Source: Trifolium pratense
Taxonomy: Eukaryota; Streptophyta; Magnoliopsida; Fabales; Fabaceae
Reading direction: 5' to 3'
Length of the DNA: 64,000 nucleotides
Assembly (NCBI RefSeq): GCF_020283565.1
Contig: NC_060059.1
Location: 47,326,572-47,390,571, forward strand
Shown: positions 1-11,168 of the stretch, piece by piece
How positions within the stretch are numbered: the first letter of the stretch is position 1
How the letters are laid out: every line of letters begins with the position of its first letter
Position numbers and translations under genes: made by a program
Notes under the pieces: generated by a model
The model's input: the letters and a program-made list of their open reading frames with translations, nothing else
Told to the model about the DNA's origin: nothing
Databases searched by the model: none

Positions 1-23
1 TTGGTTCTTCCTATGCTTGATAG

Positions 24-849
24 AAGGAACTTCGAGCTGTTATAAAAGGTGCTGGGTATTTGTGCAGCTGTCCATCGTGTAGTTTTTCTAAGGCAAGTTT
101 GTTTAGTCATCATAGAGGAGAATCCTTTTGAAGCCAACTTGCTATCTCTAATATTGCATTTCTTCAGGTTATTAACGCATTCGAGTTTGAACGGCATGTT
201 GGTTGCAAGACAAAGCACCCAAATAATCATATTTACTTTGAGAATGGGAAAACCATATATGGAGTGATACAAGAGCTCAGGAGCACTCCACAGAATATGT
301 TATTTGAAGTTATTCAAATTTCAAACAATAACTGGTTCACCTATCAATCAGAAAGCCTTCCGCATCTGGAAAGGTAATATATTTTGTTCAATACTTAGAC
401 CATGTTTGGATAATCAACTTAATTAAGTTCTTATAGTATACACACTTATCATAGAAGTGCTTATGTATAAGCTATTTCTATAGAAAACGATAAAATAAAG
501 TAATATGTTGTCATATAAGCTATAGGCTGTTTAACTTAAGAAAAAAAAGATGAAAACGACTTATATAGTATATACATGTCATAAGCTCTTCCAAATAGTC
601 TTACAAGTGCTTGTGTATGCTTATACCAGTAAATAAGATCAAATAAAGTCAATCCAATCAGGACATTTGTTGTGTTTTGTGTATTTGGATGACATCTTTA
701 TGTTGTTGAACTTGAACAAAGTTGCTTTATGTGAGTACATATTTCTTCCTTCTTATGTTGCGTCTTCCTCCTATACATAATCCTTTTTGGCTGCAGCACG
801 CGAGCTCCAGCGCATATGTGGAAAAGATGAAGTAAAAAAGTTGTTATAA
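24..849 (+). pseudogene. 3' exons of a Tify-domain-binding (TDBD) family gene, decayed
   Basis: Three exon-like blocks read as the C-terminus of plant TDBD-type nuclear proteins (resembling Arabidopsis At5g59830, from memory). Block 1 (24-92) gives ELRAVIKGAGYLCSCPSC and follows an AG acceptor. Block 2 (168-373) gives FEFERHVGCKTKHPNNHIYF and then YGVIQELRSTPQNMLFEVIQ. Block 3 (about 781-849) gives RELQRICGKDEVKKLL and a stop. The intron at 93-167 would be of GC-AG type (AG|GCAAGT to TTCAG). Around 323-335 about 7 bases, apparently a near-duplication of ATTCAA, shift the frame. Without them the reading continues GSPINQKAFRIWK up to a GT donor at 374. The family is thought to act in JAZ/Tify-linked transcriptional regulation; that role is family knowledge, not seen here. 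The 5' part lies outside the window. A functional allele with a sequencing error cannot be excluded. Confidence 0.7.
398..664. mobile_element. MITE-like insertion in the last intron of the TDBD fragment
   Basis: This AT-rich block starts near GACCATGTTTGGATAA and ends near AAGTCAATCCAATCAGGAC. The ends form imperfect inverted repeats (GxCCxGxTTGGAT). Inside are short motifs such as AAGTGCTTATGTATAAGCTA and CATAAGCTCTTCC that recur in a very common legume MITE family (recognised from memory). No convincing target-site duplication was found and there is no coding capacity. It could instead be ordinary intron sequence. Confidence 0.5.
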
Positions 850-2756
850 TTTAAAGAAGCAAATTTGAGTCCCAATATATAACTATAACAAACCTTGCTG
901 GGTTCGTAGGAGTGCTGTTTTGATACACCTTTGTTGACCCTAAAGTTTGAGTCCTTTACGTTTTTGAGTTTTTGAGGACAACAGGACTATAATAGAAGGA
1001 AACTGAAAGTAACATATGTGTTGGGTGTTGCAAATTGAATGTTTCATGGCATGTAAGCACTTAGTGAGTAAGTTTCATGAAGGATTTTAATGTCATGATC
1101 TAATTTCCTCAAGTGATGTTTTCTTGTTTTTGTGTATTTAATTTAAGAGTAAATCTTTGACAAAATAAAATACTTTGTTGAACAAAACCTTATCCAGCTG
1201 TCTAATAGATATCAGCATTGACAATGACATCTTCTATGGAGTCAATACTATTTTCTTTTGCTGTCTGGAAAGTGAAATGCTGTAATTAGCTAAACTTATG
1301 AATTAATGTTGTATTATACCTGACATCCTATTCTGTAACAGTAATGAGGGAGATGGATTGTCTCCTGTGAAAAATAAACTGGAGGGTGTCCACTGTCCAG
1401 TGGATGCATCCACACCCACCTTTCATTTTCTCTATTTAAATTAAAATTAAAGTTGCTAAAATAAATCAGTGGTCAAAATTTCACTATCAGACGGCGATGA
1501 GACAGTGTGATGGACTGGTGGTGACGGCGACGAGAGATGGTGGTGGAGATCGGTGAACAGTGTTCCAGTCATGTTTCTATGATTTATTGTTTTATCACTT
1601 TTATGTATGGTTTTATTCTTTTAATCTCAACCATTGAATTTTCTTAGGACACATGTCTCATATCAGTAAACCAAATGGGGAAACTGGACAATTTTGCTAC
1701 TGGAGCGTACTCGGACTCCAAAATTTCACTATAATAAAATGTCACATGAGTGTGGGCTTAAGCCCTCTTTTGTAAAAAAAAAAAAATGTCACATGAGTGT
1801 TCCAATAGCATGACCGGATCGGTGATTAGTTTGGTTTAACTGGTCCGGGTTTTAAAACTATACAATTAGGAATAGATGACAACATTACTCCCTGCTCAAC
1901 ACTATTTTGTAAGTGGTGTTTTAAAATTCGGACCGGACAATCAATTAATATTTTCAAAAATTAAAAAATTCAATTTTGCAGGGAAGAATCAAACCCGACC
2001 TCCTCTTTGCCACTCATCCAACCAACTCATCTTGCGAGATACATATTGCATCCAAATATTTTATTAAGACATTTGCGTGTAATCCTGCCATCATTTCTGT
2101 TGGCATTCCAAAAGGAGGGTCCCTAGTGGGTAACGAGAATGGTGGGATATGAGGACTTCTAAATTCACTGGAACTATAGGGCTTATTGGAACATCCATTG
2201 ACATTGTTGAAGATGCCAACGTAAAACTTGTCATGGGAGCAGTTACTCCAATAGTAGTTGAAACTGTCGACGGAGCAGTTACTCCCAACGTACTTGACAC
2301 CGACAGGGAATTGTTTATGAGTTCTTATTGAATATCGTTAATTTTGATTGGTTTTAATAACATATTAAATGATTTCCGATTTTTTTTTATAAAAAAATTA
2401 TGGATAATCTAAACGATATAAATTTTCAATTCAATGATCGATTTTATAAAATTCATATTCTTATAATAATATTGGCAACTTGTGCACCATAAAAACTTGG
2501 TGAACTCTTCCATGTTAGCCAAAATCTTTTGTTTGATTCACGTTCATGTAATGTTGCCGTTATTGAGTAATACAAGATTACTTTTTATTAAAGTCTCGTT
2601 ATTTATAAAATTTAATCACACATCCATTTATATTATATTTGTAAAAGAAAAGGAATGAAAAGATTTTATTTTTTTACCTTTTTTTTTTTTTTTCATTTAG
2701 AGGGGACATTATAGTTTGTTAGATTATTATTACTAATTTTTTTGCCTTTAAAGGAC
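850..2756. other. Non-coding AT-rich DNA downstream of the gene fragment
   Basis: No gene is recognised here apart from the small retroposon stub listed separately. Short ORFs occur around 1876-2067 and on both strands at 2091-2331, but they show no family resemblance. The latter includes two copies of GGAGCAGTTACTCC about 40 bases apart (near 2237 and 2273). Poly-T and poly-A runs are frequent (for example near 2670-2693). Confidence 0.6.
1736..1800 (+). repeat. Tiny A-tailed retroposon stub with 18-bp target duplication
   Basis: AAAATGTCACATGAGTGT occurs at 1736-1753 and again at 1783-1800. Between the copies lie 29 bases, GGGCTTAAGCCCTCTTTTGT followed by a run of A. A long duplicated target site with a poly-A end is the signature of target-primed retrotransposition (LINE machinery). 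The insert is therefore read as the extreme 3' tail of a 5'-truncated LINE, SINE or other retroposon. The parent element cannot be named from so short a piece. Confidence 0.75.
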
Positions 2757-3150
2757 TTATCTCATTTCATTCAAAATAATTTTGTAAATACATGTTGGAG
2801 TATCGATAAAAATATGGAAAGTAGCTAGTCTATGGGCGACTTCATTTGTTTGTCTCCTAATGAACTTAACACGAGAGTTCACAAGATTTGCAGCTAGAAT
2901 GATTCTATAGTCTCTTAGGATATCGCTAACGTCTGAGTTGTAGGTTTTGCTACTGTAAAAACAACTCACTACTCTTTTGCAATCCATCTCGAAATCCACA
3001 TCTCTTAATTGCAGCTCATCCACCCACTTTAGTCCACTTAACAACCTCAAAGCTTCTCCAATCTCCACGTCAAGAATAGGTTCTAGCCATTCAATTTTTG
3101 AAGCCACATATCTTCCTTGATTGTCCCTTATACACTTAACCCAATTTCTA
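2757..3150 (-). pseudogene. RNase H-like domain fragment of a LINE-type (RVT_3) protein
   Basis: On the minus strand an open frame of 116 codons (3107 down to 2757) can be extended upstream in frame to about 3146 (NWVKCIRDNQGRYVASKIEW). It contains EALRLLSGLKWV, VDFEMDCKRVV, SDVSDILRDYR and FIRRQTNEVAHRLA. These match the plant RNase H-like domain found at the ends of non-LTR retrotransposon polyproteins and in many isolated plant copies. The N-terminal reverse transcriptase part is absent. The frame itself has no stops. It is probably a dead retroelement remnant, but expression as a small host RNase H-like protein cannot be excluded. Confidence 0.7.
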
Positions 3151-4239
3151 TTTTAACATATGAAGACCTTAGACCACCAATATGTAGTTTATGAACTTTA
3201 AACTGAAACTCGTTTGTACTCCAATTAAATATGAAGAAACAATTATGAGCATGTTTGTTTCAGTTTTAAAAAAATGGATTTTTTCTTTGTATTTTTAAAA
3301 TAGATTTTCTAAAATCATTTTTCAAAATATTACAAGTTTTTTAATATTCATTTTTTTCTAAACCGAAACACTAATTCTGACATCATATAACATAAAACGC
3401 ACATTATTGAAGATCAAAATATAGTCAAAATCACAATATTTTTAAAAAGTTGTATTTCAAAAATGATTTTTATGAAAATCTATTTGAAATAGCTTAAGTG
3501 ATTTTTCGAAATTTTGATATCCAAAAAAAGTTTCAATAAAATGATCGAATACTTAAAGTTACATTTTAAGAATAACTATTCAAACCAAAAATTTTCATTT
3601 GATGCTTTTATAAAAAAAAATTGTATATTTTTTTTACACAAAACTATATAACATTATAAGAATCTATTTTCAAAGAGTCTATAACAAACAAGGGATATAT
3701 ATATCTCTGCAAAATTGGAAACCAAAACAGGGTGAAATGGTGAATGAATGAATTAGAAAAATAAGTTGAAAATTGAGAGAAGGAAGCACAATTATCCAAA
3801 GCAAAAATAATCCGCCGTTACCGTGGTCGGCCTATGTTGTTCTTCCCCAACGTTGAGTGAGCCACCAAAGGGATAAGCTCTTATCCTCTTCCACCCCATA
3901 GATTTATGCCCTCACCTCTACTATTTGTGACAGAGCAACATATGAATTATGGGTTTTCTGTTTTAAAATGTTGGTCTGCAAATCTTTTTTTTTTAATTTA
4001 ATTTGGGATATCGCTAATGAACGTGCTGCTGTTATTATGCCATCCCATCAACTTCAAAATTTGGCTTTACAGAATGAGAAGGAAGAATAAAAAAATGGAT
4101 AATAAAAAATCATGCTGCCAAAATATATTTAACTTGAATGTTAAGTGAAGCTGCAATGGTCTGTGAAGGAGAAAATGCAACTGTTTGGTAATAGGAGATT
4201 AAGAGTACGGCGATAGATTTGGAATGTTTTGTTACTGTA
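3151..4239. other. Non-coding AT-rich DNA, possible MITE at about 3248-3697
   Basis: No coding region was recognised. Around 3248-3697 a very AT-rich block begins with GCATGTTTGTTTCAG and ends with ATAACAAACAAGGGAT. These ends look like weak inverted repeats (TTTGTT / AACAAA), so a MITE is possible but not demonstrated. The rest (3700-4239) has no recognisable features. Confidence 0.4.
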
Positions 4240-4248
4240 TTATTTTAA

Positions 4249-5415
4249 GGGTAAATAAGGTTTTACCCCTGCAAAATAGGAGAATTTTGCATTACCCCTG
4301 TAAAATAAAAAGTTATGATTCCCCTCTCGTAATATTAAGATTCTTTGTTTTACCCCCTGAATTGACAACATGGATTTGGAATCTTAATTTTGCTGACATG
4401 GCAACTATATGTGGCTTTTTTTTTACACATGGCTTTTTTTTTACTGTTTTTATTTATTTAATTTTTATTTTGCCACATATTGAGCTATGTCATTTAAAAA
4501 AAATAAAAAATAAAAAACAAAAAAGGAGAAAAACAAACAGCAAGAAACATCAACAATCTTCACCACTCTCATGGGAAGAATAAACAACAACAACAAACTT
4601 CATCTTCAATCTTAAATTTCATCTCATCAATTCAATCTCAAACCCATAAATCCAAAACCATAAAAAACTCATAAGTTTCTCAAAACATAAAATCTCACAG
4701 TTCATTCTCCACCACCAGCCACCACCACCGTTGTCGTCCATCTCTCTTTCTCACCAATTGCATCTCTCTTCCTTGCAGCATCACTCTCAATTTTGTTGTT
4801 TGTTGATTTTCCAGAAAATTAAAATTAAATCAGAATTAATGATGTTTGGAGAACATGTGTTGTTGTTATTTTTCTTGAACTTGTAATTGCTAACCCAACC
4901 CATATCCTTCACCAAGATCAAAGGAATGAACACGTGAGAGGTAGAGACCAGGAAGGAGAGGGATGAAGGAGTTGATTATGTTAGGGTTGTTGTTGGTGGT
5001 GGTGGTTATGGAGGAGGTGGAGGAAGAGTTTGAATTGGAGGAATTGTGGAGATGATGAATTTTTTTTTTTTTCGATTTAGGGATTTGAGATGAAAATTGC
5101 TCCCTGAGATTTGATATGAAGGTTGATTTTTGGAAAAAAAATTTGTGGGATTTGAGATGAAGATTTTTTTATTTTTTTAATTTTAAATAACAATGATTTG
5201 GAATAATTATAATAATAAAAATAAATAAAAATTCTAAGAAAATCCACATATGCATGCCACATCATAAAAAAAAAAAGATTTCATGTCTAGTTGGCGAATT
5301 AGGGGGGTAATTGAATGAATCTTTATATTACAGGGGGGGTAATCACAAAAAAAATTTTTGCAGGGGGTAATGCAAAATTCACCCATTTTGTAGGGGGGTA
5401 AAACCCTATTTACCC
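4249..5415. mobile_element. Mutator-like (MULE) non-autonomous element, long terminal inverted repeats
   Basis: The left end starts GGGTAAATAAGGTTTTACCC (4249). The right end is its inverted counterpart, ending CCCTATTTACCC (5415). The inverted repeats extend about 125-135 bases with small indels and share several C-rich blocks (ACCCCTGCAAAAT, TTTTGCATTACCCCTG). The 9-bp target duplication TTATTTTAA is perfect at 4240-4248 and 5416-5424, typical of Mutator-superfamily insertion. No transposase is encoded. The interior (about 4510-5160) has imperfect self-complementary arms (CCACCACC versus GGTGGTGG; ATTTCATCTCAT versus GGATTTGAGATGAA), so the element is fold-back-like. The ORFs in it are artefacts of the inverted repeats. 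Confidence 0.85.
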
Positions 5416-5463
5416 TTATTTTAATAAGTTTAATCCCGTTGTATATTAACCTATAGATCAACC

Positions 5464-6552
5464 TGTTGGAACAAAATTGGTTTGAAAATTATTGCCCCCA
5501 AATTCATTAAGGTTTTGATGATAACAAAGTATTAAATGTACAATTGAAGATACTAAAAATTTATTTTAAGTGTGCAGAACTACCATACAGGCAAATTCTG
5601 AAGAAAGACCAGAAGTTGATTCTCAGAGCTTCTCAGTGACTCAGAGGATAGAATCCTCAGAGGATAGAACCTTCAGAGGATATGTGTATTAGAGGATGAA
5701 GACCTCAGAACTTGTTAACTCTGAAGATAATCAAACTCTGACGTTATCTTGGATTGTGTGAAGATTCAAAAGTGAAGGTCAACTCTTTTACCAATGAAGA
5801 AAAGGACCTTTCAACCTTGATCAGAACAGCTACTTATATTTTGCATGTCCATAAGGGAGAACGTGACTTGTCTGGATTTTAAGCTTAATAAGGAAAGTCT
5901 TCTCTGCACAAGGTCAAAGTTACTGAAACTCTTACTCAGTTTTAGTAACATCCAAACTGCATCAAGACAGATGAAAGAAGACAAAGTTTATCTTCATCAA
6001 CGGTCATGTGCGACGACTCTATTCTTCAGTTATATAAATACTAGAAGAAGTGGATTGCAAAATAACAACATACGCACGAACAATCTTTCAATCGCTAATA
6101 CAAGCTCTCAACCTCTTAACCGAGAATTTCACTCTCAGTCAAAATACTTTGAAGTCTTTGTGTACTCATTGTATTTAATCTTAAAGGTTCTTTTAAGAGT
6201 ATTGTATTACAACAACAAACTTTATATACTTTCTTAAATTTGAGAAGTCTCTTGTTGTGTGCTTGAGCATTGTGTAGAAGTCTCTTGCTGTGTGCTTGAG
6301 CAATTGTAATCTTGTGTGATTATAGTAAAATCCCTTGGAAGTGCAAGGGGACTGGACTACTCTCGTTTTGTGAGAGGAACCAGTATAAATCTGTTGTGTG
6401 ATTTTCTCTCCCTCTAATCTTGATTATTGTTGTTGCTTATTTATCCGCTGCTATCTTAGTTAAGTTGAGAACTTTGAAATTTTTTTAACTTATCTAAAAC
6501 ACAATTCAACCCCCCCCCCCCCCCCCCCCCTTCTTGTGTTTTCACACCTTCA
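5464..6552 (+). repeat. 5' LTR of element A
   Basis: It begins TGTTGGAACAAAATTGG and ends TTTTCACACCTTCA, about 1.09 kb. A TATA-like TATATAAATACTAGAAG lies near 6031-6047, with the conserved upstream block CGACTCT. Tandem GTGTGCTTGAGCA motifs follow near 6256-6300, and a run of 21 C lies at 6510-6530. Compared with the LTRs of element B and the 3' LTR of A it has many substitutions. The apparent ORF at 5845-6237 lies wholly inside the LTR and is not a gene. Confidence 0.85.
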
Positions 6553-6554
6553 AT

Positions 6555-6567
6555 TGGTATCTAGAGC
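6555..6567 (+). other. Primer-binding site of element A, mutated
   Basis: TGGTATCTAGAGC follows the LTR by two bases. It equals the plant initiator-Met tRNA complement TGGTATCAGAGC seen in element B, with one extra T. Minus-strand priming would probably be impaired. Confidence 0.75.
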
Positions 6568-6620
6568 TCTGGTCTGTCACTTTCACTTAACAGTGAGACA
6601 GTAAAAATCGTGAAAACATC

Positions 6621-9600
6621 ATGTCTGGAGAAGAAAATACACCTAGATCTGGTGCTAGTGGTGCAGGTGAAGGGAGTGGTGGTAAAACTGCCTTTGGTCA
6701 TGACTATTTGAATAATGAATCATATGAACACAGTGGCAATAGAAAAGCCCCTGTATTCAATGGTGATGCTTCATTATTTGAATGATGGAAGGAAAGGCTC
6801 TACAGTAACATCACTGTTATTGATCATGAGTTATGGGACTTGGTTGAGCTGGGAGTAACTTTCGAGCATCTGAATGAACATGGAAGGTTATCCATTGAGC
6901 ATAGAAAGTTACTTACACCGGCTAACCTGAAGCTCTATACTAAGCATCACAGGGTTAAAGGACATAGTTGTTGGTGCTATCAGACATGAGGATTATGTCA
7001 GGATAGAGAACAAGTCTTCTGCTAAATCTATTTTTGACTCTATGTGTGCAACATATGATGGTAATGAGAAAGTTCAAGAGGCTAAAGCTAGTCTCTTGAT
7101 AAGACAGTATGAACTCTTCACCATGGAGAAAGATGAAGATATTAAAACCATGTTCACAAGGTTTCAAACTCTTGTATCTGGTCTCAAGGTTCTGAAGAGA
7201 AGTTACACTACCTATGACCATGTTCAGAAGATTCTGAGAAGTCTTCCTCTTGTGTGGAGACCTAAAGTCACTGCAATTGAGGAAGCTCAAAATCTCAAGA
7301 ATATGAGTCTTGAGGTTCTGATAAGCAATCTCAGAAGCCATGAGATGGTTCTGAATGCTGACTCAGCAACTCAGAAGAAGTCCAAGTATGTGGCCTTACA
7401 GTCAACTAGGATTTCTTCCAAAGCTCTTAAGACTCAACTTCTTGATATTGAGGAGGAATCTTCTGCAGATGGTCAAGAGGAAGAGATGGGAGATGATGAA
7501 TTTGCTATGTTCACCAAGTTTCAGCAATGGGTTAGGTTCAATAAGAAGAACTTCAGAGGAAATAGCTCGAGAAACTCTGGTGGTAAAAAGGAGGAACAAA
7601 AGAACTGCTTCAATTGCAAGAAGCCAGGACATTTCATTGCTGACTGTCCAGAAATGTCCTCCAAGGACAAGAGTAAATGGTACAGCTCCAAGAAGCAGCA
7701 GTTCAAAAGTAAGTTGAAGAAGAGTGAAATTCTGGTATCACTAGAATGATGTTACCCAAGATGTCCCAACAACTACTTTATGAATAATGTTGTTTCTATT
7801 GTTGGCACATCTTATATAACATGTAAAATACTGACAGAAAATAAATAAACTGCACAAGTAATTGTTAACCCAGTTCAGCCAACTGCCTACTCTGGGGGAT
7901 ACCAATCCAGGAAGGAAATCCACTAATAGTTCTAGTTACTAAGACCTCCAGCAAACCCTAGGATTTACGCCTTATACTAAGACCTCCAGCAAACCCCTAG
8001 TTTACGTCTTATAACCTCGACACTACTTATGCAACTTCTGCCTAGGAACTCCTAGACATGAGATCCCATCTCACTTCCACTCACACAACACAACCTGTGT
8101 TGTTTATACAATGTTGGGAATGATGTGGCAACAACTCACCAAGACAATACTTCACTTTTGCTTAAAAGCTTCAAGTGAATCACACACGGTAAACTCCGTA
8201 CTTCAAAGCTTAGGAGTAACCTTAAAATAATAAACTCAGTTCTTAACTCGTGTTATAGAATCCACAAGCAAGAATTACAATAAACAAATAAAGACTCAAC
8301 AAAGACTCAATATGTATTTTCTAATACTTTTCAATGAGATACTTAGTCTTGAACTTGGTCTTCATATATATAATAAACTAGCACGCTCCTCTTGCTTCAG
8401 AAAAGATAGGACGCTCCTTGAGAGCCATAAAGGATGATCTGATTCATTTTTAATCTTCATCAAGGATATATCAAAACTTTCCATAAGTGTTTAAAGGACT
8501 TTAGAGGATAAGATAAGTCATACAGTTATTCCATTAAGTCTGACTTATCCTTAAAACACCTGGTCAGATCAAATCTTCAATAAGCGTGCTCTTAAGTGGA
8601 TTTCCATATATAGCAGATGCTCTCATTAAATGCGCGAGATTTCCTTAGCAAATATGATGTTGTAACATGTTTTCCAACATCTTGTTAGTATATTTGTTTT
8701 AGCAAAATTAAGCCAATTTCAAATATCCAACAAAGAGTCTGATGGCTACGTTTGAAGAGCTATCATCTGAAGAGGAAGTTGAAGAGGATGAAGAAGCAAA
8801 TCTGGCACTTATGGCCTCAACAGACTCAGATGTAGACTCAGATGATGAGCCAGAATCAGATTCAGAAGTAGCTGATGAGGTATTTTCTGATTGCTCTAAA
8901 ACTCAACTTATAACTGCTCTTAACAAGGTTATTGAGAAGCATCTCAAAGTATTAAGCAAACAAAAACTTTTGCAAGAAAAATTTAATACTCTGAATGCTC
9001 ATGAAAGCCACTTTCAAGGTCTGTATCAGCAAACTCTAGACAGAGTGACTGATCTTGAAAGAGGTTGTGCTGTTTGCCACAAACCTAGTGATGAGCAGGA
9101 AATGGCTCTTCAACAGTTTGTGCATCTCAATATTGGAAAGAGCAAGGCTGCTAATTTAGTTTATAATGTCATGAGACATCGTGGAGAAGGAGTTGGCTAT
9201 GAATATGGTAGAACATATTCAAAGCTAAAAACCTTTGCCAAAAGAGTTGGAAAATCCTTGGTTTACTATGTAGTACCCCAAGGTGAAGAAGGAAAGAATG
9301 TTGGTGCTTTGAGGGATGAGAATATTGACCTAAAAGATTCTGAAGCTGATGACTCAGAGGAACCAAGTTCCTCAGGTTCTAGAAAGAGAAGCTCAAAAGT
9401 TAGAGGTTGTTCAGAGTCTGAGAATATTAAATTAGATAATCTGAACACTTCAAAATCTGATGCCTCAACTTTTGGAATCAAGGAGACTTCAGTACCTAAA
9501 GTAAATCAGCCTAAGAACTCAAAGTTTTTTAAAAGAAAAGAGTCAAGTTTCAGACCTCAGAAGCAACACAAAACTCAGATTATCTATGACTCTAGAATCA

Positions 9601-10020
9601 GTAGATACAACCAGTCCAATCAATGGATTTGTGATCAATATAGATTCTGGAATCATAAACAATCTAAGTCTTGGAATAATAACAATCATCAAACAAAACA
9701 AAAAATTTAAAATGGTTATTATTCCAAACCAAGGTCCTTTCCTAATGTTCAACAACAGGGCAAGCATTTAAGAACTAACAAATCTGGACCCAAAAGCAAA
9801 TGGGTACCAAAGACTGAAATCATATATCATTCAGATCTGCCATCTAGGAAAGGTTATGTACTACCTAAGATGTGGAAACCAGTCAGATGCAAGGGAAAGA
9901 AAGCATATGTTTTAGACATATGGCTTACAAGTCCTCAAGTATACAGTCAGAACTTGAGAGAAGAAGAAGACTACTGAGATGATTTTATTGTTAACTGCAA
10001 AGAGTTTTACCGCAATGATT
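6621..10020 (+). pseudogene. gag: gag of element A, multiply broken
   Basis: ATG at 6621 opens a gag homologous to the intact 800-residue gag of element B. The reading breaks as follows: TGA at 6783 where B has TGG; one extra base near 6955 (frameshift); insertion of a solo LTR at 7725-8732; TAA at 9708-9710 where B has CAA; TGA at 9974-9976 where B has TGG. Readable pieces are 7042-7724, containing the zinc knuckle CFNCKKPGHFIADC, and 8738-9710, containing MATFEELSSEEEVEED and the CAVCHKP segment. The protein would form the RNA-packaging particle. Confidence 0.85.
7725..8732 (-). mobile_element. Solo LTR of another copia-like element, inserted in gag of A
   Basis: The insert is bounded by TGAAATTCTGG at the left and ATATCCAACA at the right (TG...CA ends). 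It is flanked by the 5-bp duplication AAGAG (7720-7724 and 8733-8737). Read on the minus strand it starts TGTTGGATATTTGAAATTGG and ends CAGAATTTCA. No primer site, gag or pol is present, so LTR-LTR recombination has removed the body. The 1008-bp length and TTGGTATCCCCCAGAGTAGG on the minus strand resemble copia LTRs of legumes (family from memory). The minus orientation rests on TGTTGGA looking like an LTR start. Confidence 0.85.
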
Positions 10021-10024
10021 AAAA

Positions 10025-11168
10025 TTGTTTGTCATACAGCTCACCACTCAAGGAGGAATCATGAATCATTCATGGTATCTGGACAGTGGATGCTCAAGGC
10101 ATATGACTAGTGAGAAACAATTATTTTCAAAGCTAACTCTCAAAGAAGGAGGGTCTGTAGGATTTGGTGGAAACCAAAAAGGGAAAATCGTCGGTACAGG
10201 TACAGTAGGTAATTCTTCGTTATCTATTAATGATGTTTGGCTTGTCGATGGACTTAAACATAATCTATTGAGCATAAGTCAATTATGCGACAATAGATAT
10301 GTAGTTGTCTTTGATAAAGAATCATGTACTGTATCAAAACAGTCTGACAAATCCATAGTATTCAAAGGAATGAGGAAGAACAATGTTTATAAAATAAATC
10401 TTTCTGACTTGAATGAACAAAAAGTGGTTTGTCTTTTGACATTGAGTGAAGAAAAATGGATCTGGCATAAGAGATTGGGCCATGCTAACTGGAGGTTAAT
10501 CTCTAAGCTTAGCAAGCTTGATCTTATCAGAGGTTTGCCAAAAATTAAATATCACTCAAATACACTTTGTGGTTCATGTCAAAAAGGAAAGATTACTAAA
10601 ACCTCTTTTAAACCTAAGAACATTGTCTCTACCTCAAGACCATTGGAACTACTTCACATTGATTTGTTTGGGCCAGTTAACACTGCCTCTATCAATGGAA
10701 AGAAATATGGATTGGTCATTGTTGATGATTACAGTGGATGGACTTGGGTAAAATTTCTGAGAACAAAGAATGAAGCTTATGATGAGTTTAGCATCTTCTG
10801 CAAACAAATTCAAAATGAAAAAGGCTACACCATTTTAAAAGTTAGAAGTGATCATGGTGGGGAGTTTGAAAATGAACCTTTTGAAACCTTTTGTGAAAAT
10901 TATGGCATATTGCATGAATTCTCTTCTCCTAGAACTCCTCAACAAAATGGGGTTGTTGAAAGGAAGAATAGAACTCTGCAAGAAATGGCCAGAACCATGA
11001 TGCACGAAACAAAAGTAGCAAAGTTTTTATGGGCAGAAGCTGTAAACACAACATGTTATGTTCAAAATAGAATCTATATCAGATCTAAGTTGAACAAATC
11101 AGCTTATGAACTGTTCAAGGGAAAAAAAACCTGACATTTCTTATTTTCATCAGTTTGGATGTACTTGT
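10025..11168 (+). pseudogene. pol: Protease-integrase half of pol, element A
   Basis: The sequence holds the aspartic protease site WYLDSGCSRHMT, the pre-integrase H-H-C-C zinc motif (HKRLGHANW...CGSCQKGK), and the integrase DDE core (IDLFGPV, VRSDHGGEF, PQQNGVVERKNR). The frame is lost at an A-run near 11122, where A has eight A and one base more than B. Element B inserted at 11169, inside the codons after HQFGCTC. The reading continues at 38522. There is no ATG at the start; the frame lies -1 relative to the end of gag, as in element B. Confidence 0.85.

Noticed and set aside
2149..2331. 60- and 69-residue ORFs on opposite strands
   Set aside because: There is no family resemblance, and overlapping frames on both strands suggest chance.
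4224..4583. 119-residue ORF
   Set aside because: It begins outside the MULE and runs through its inverted repeat into low-complexity AT-rich DNA.
5845..6237. 130-residue ORF
   Set aside because: It lies wholly inside the 5' LTR of element A and is not conserved in the other LTRs.
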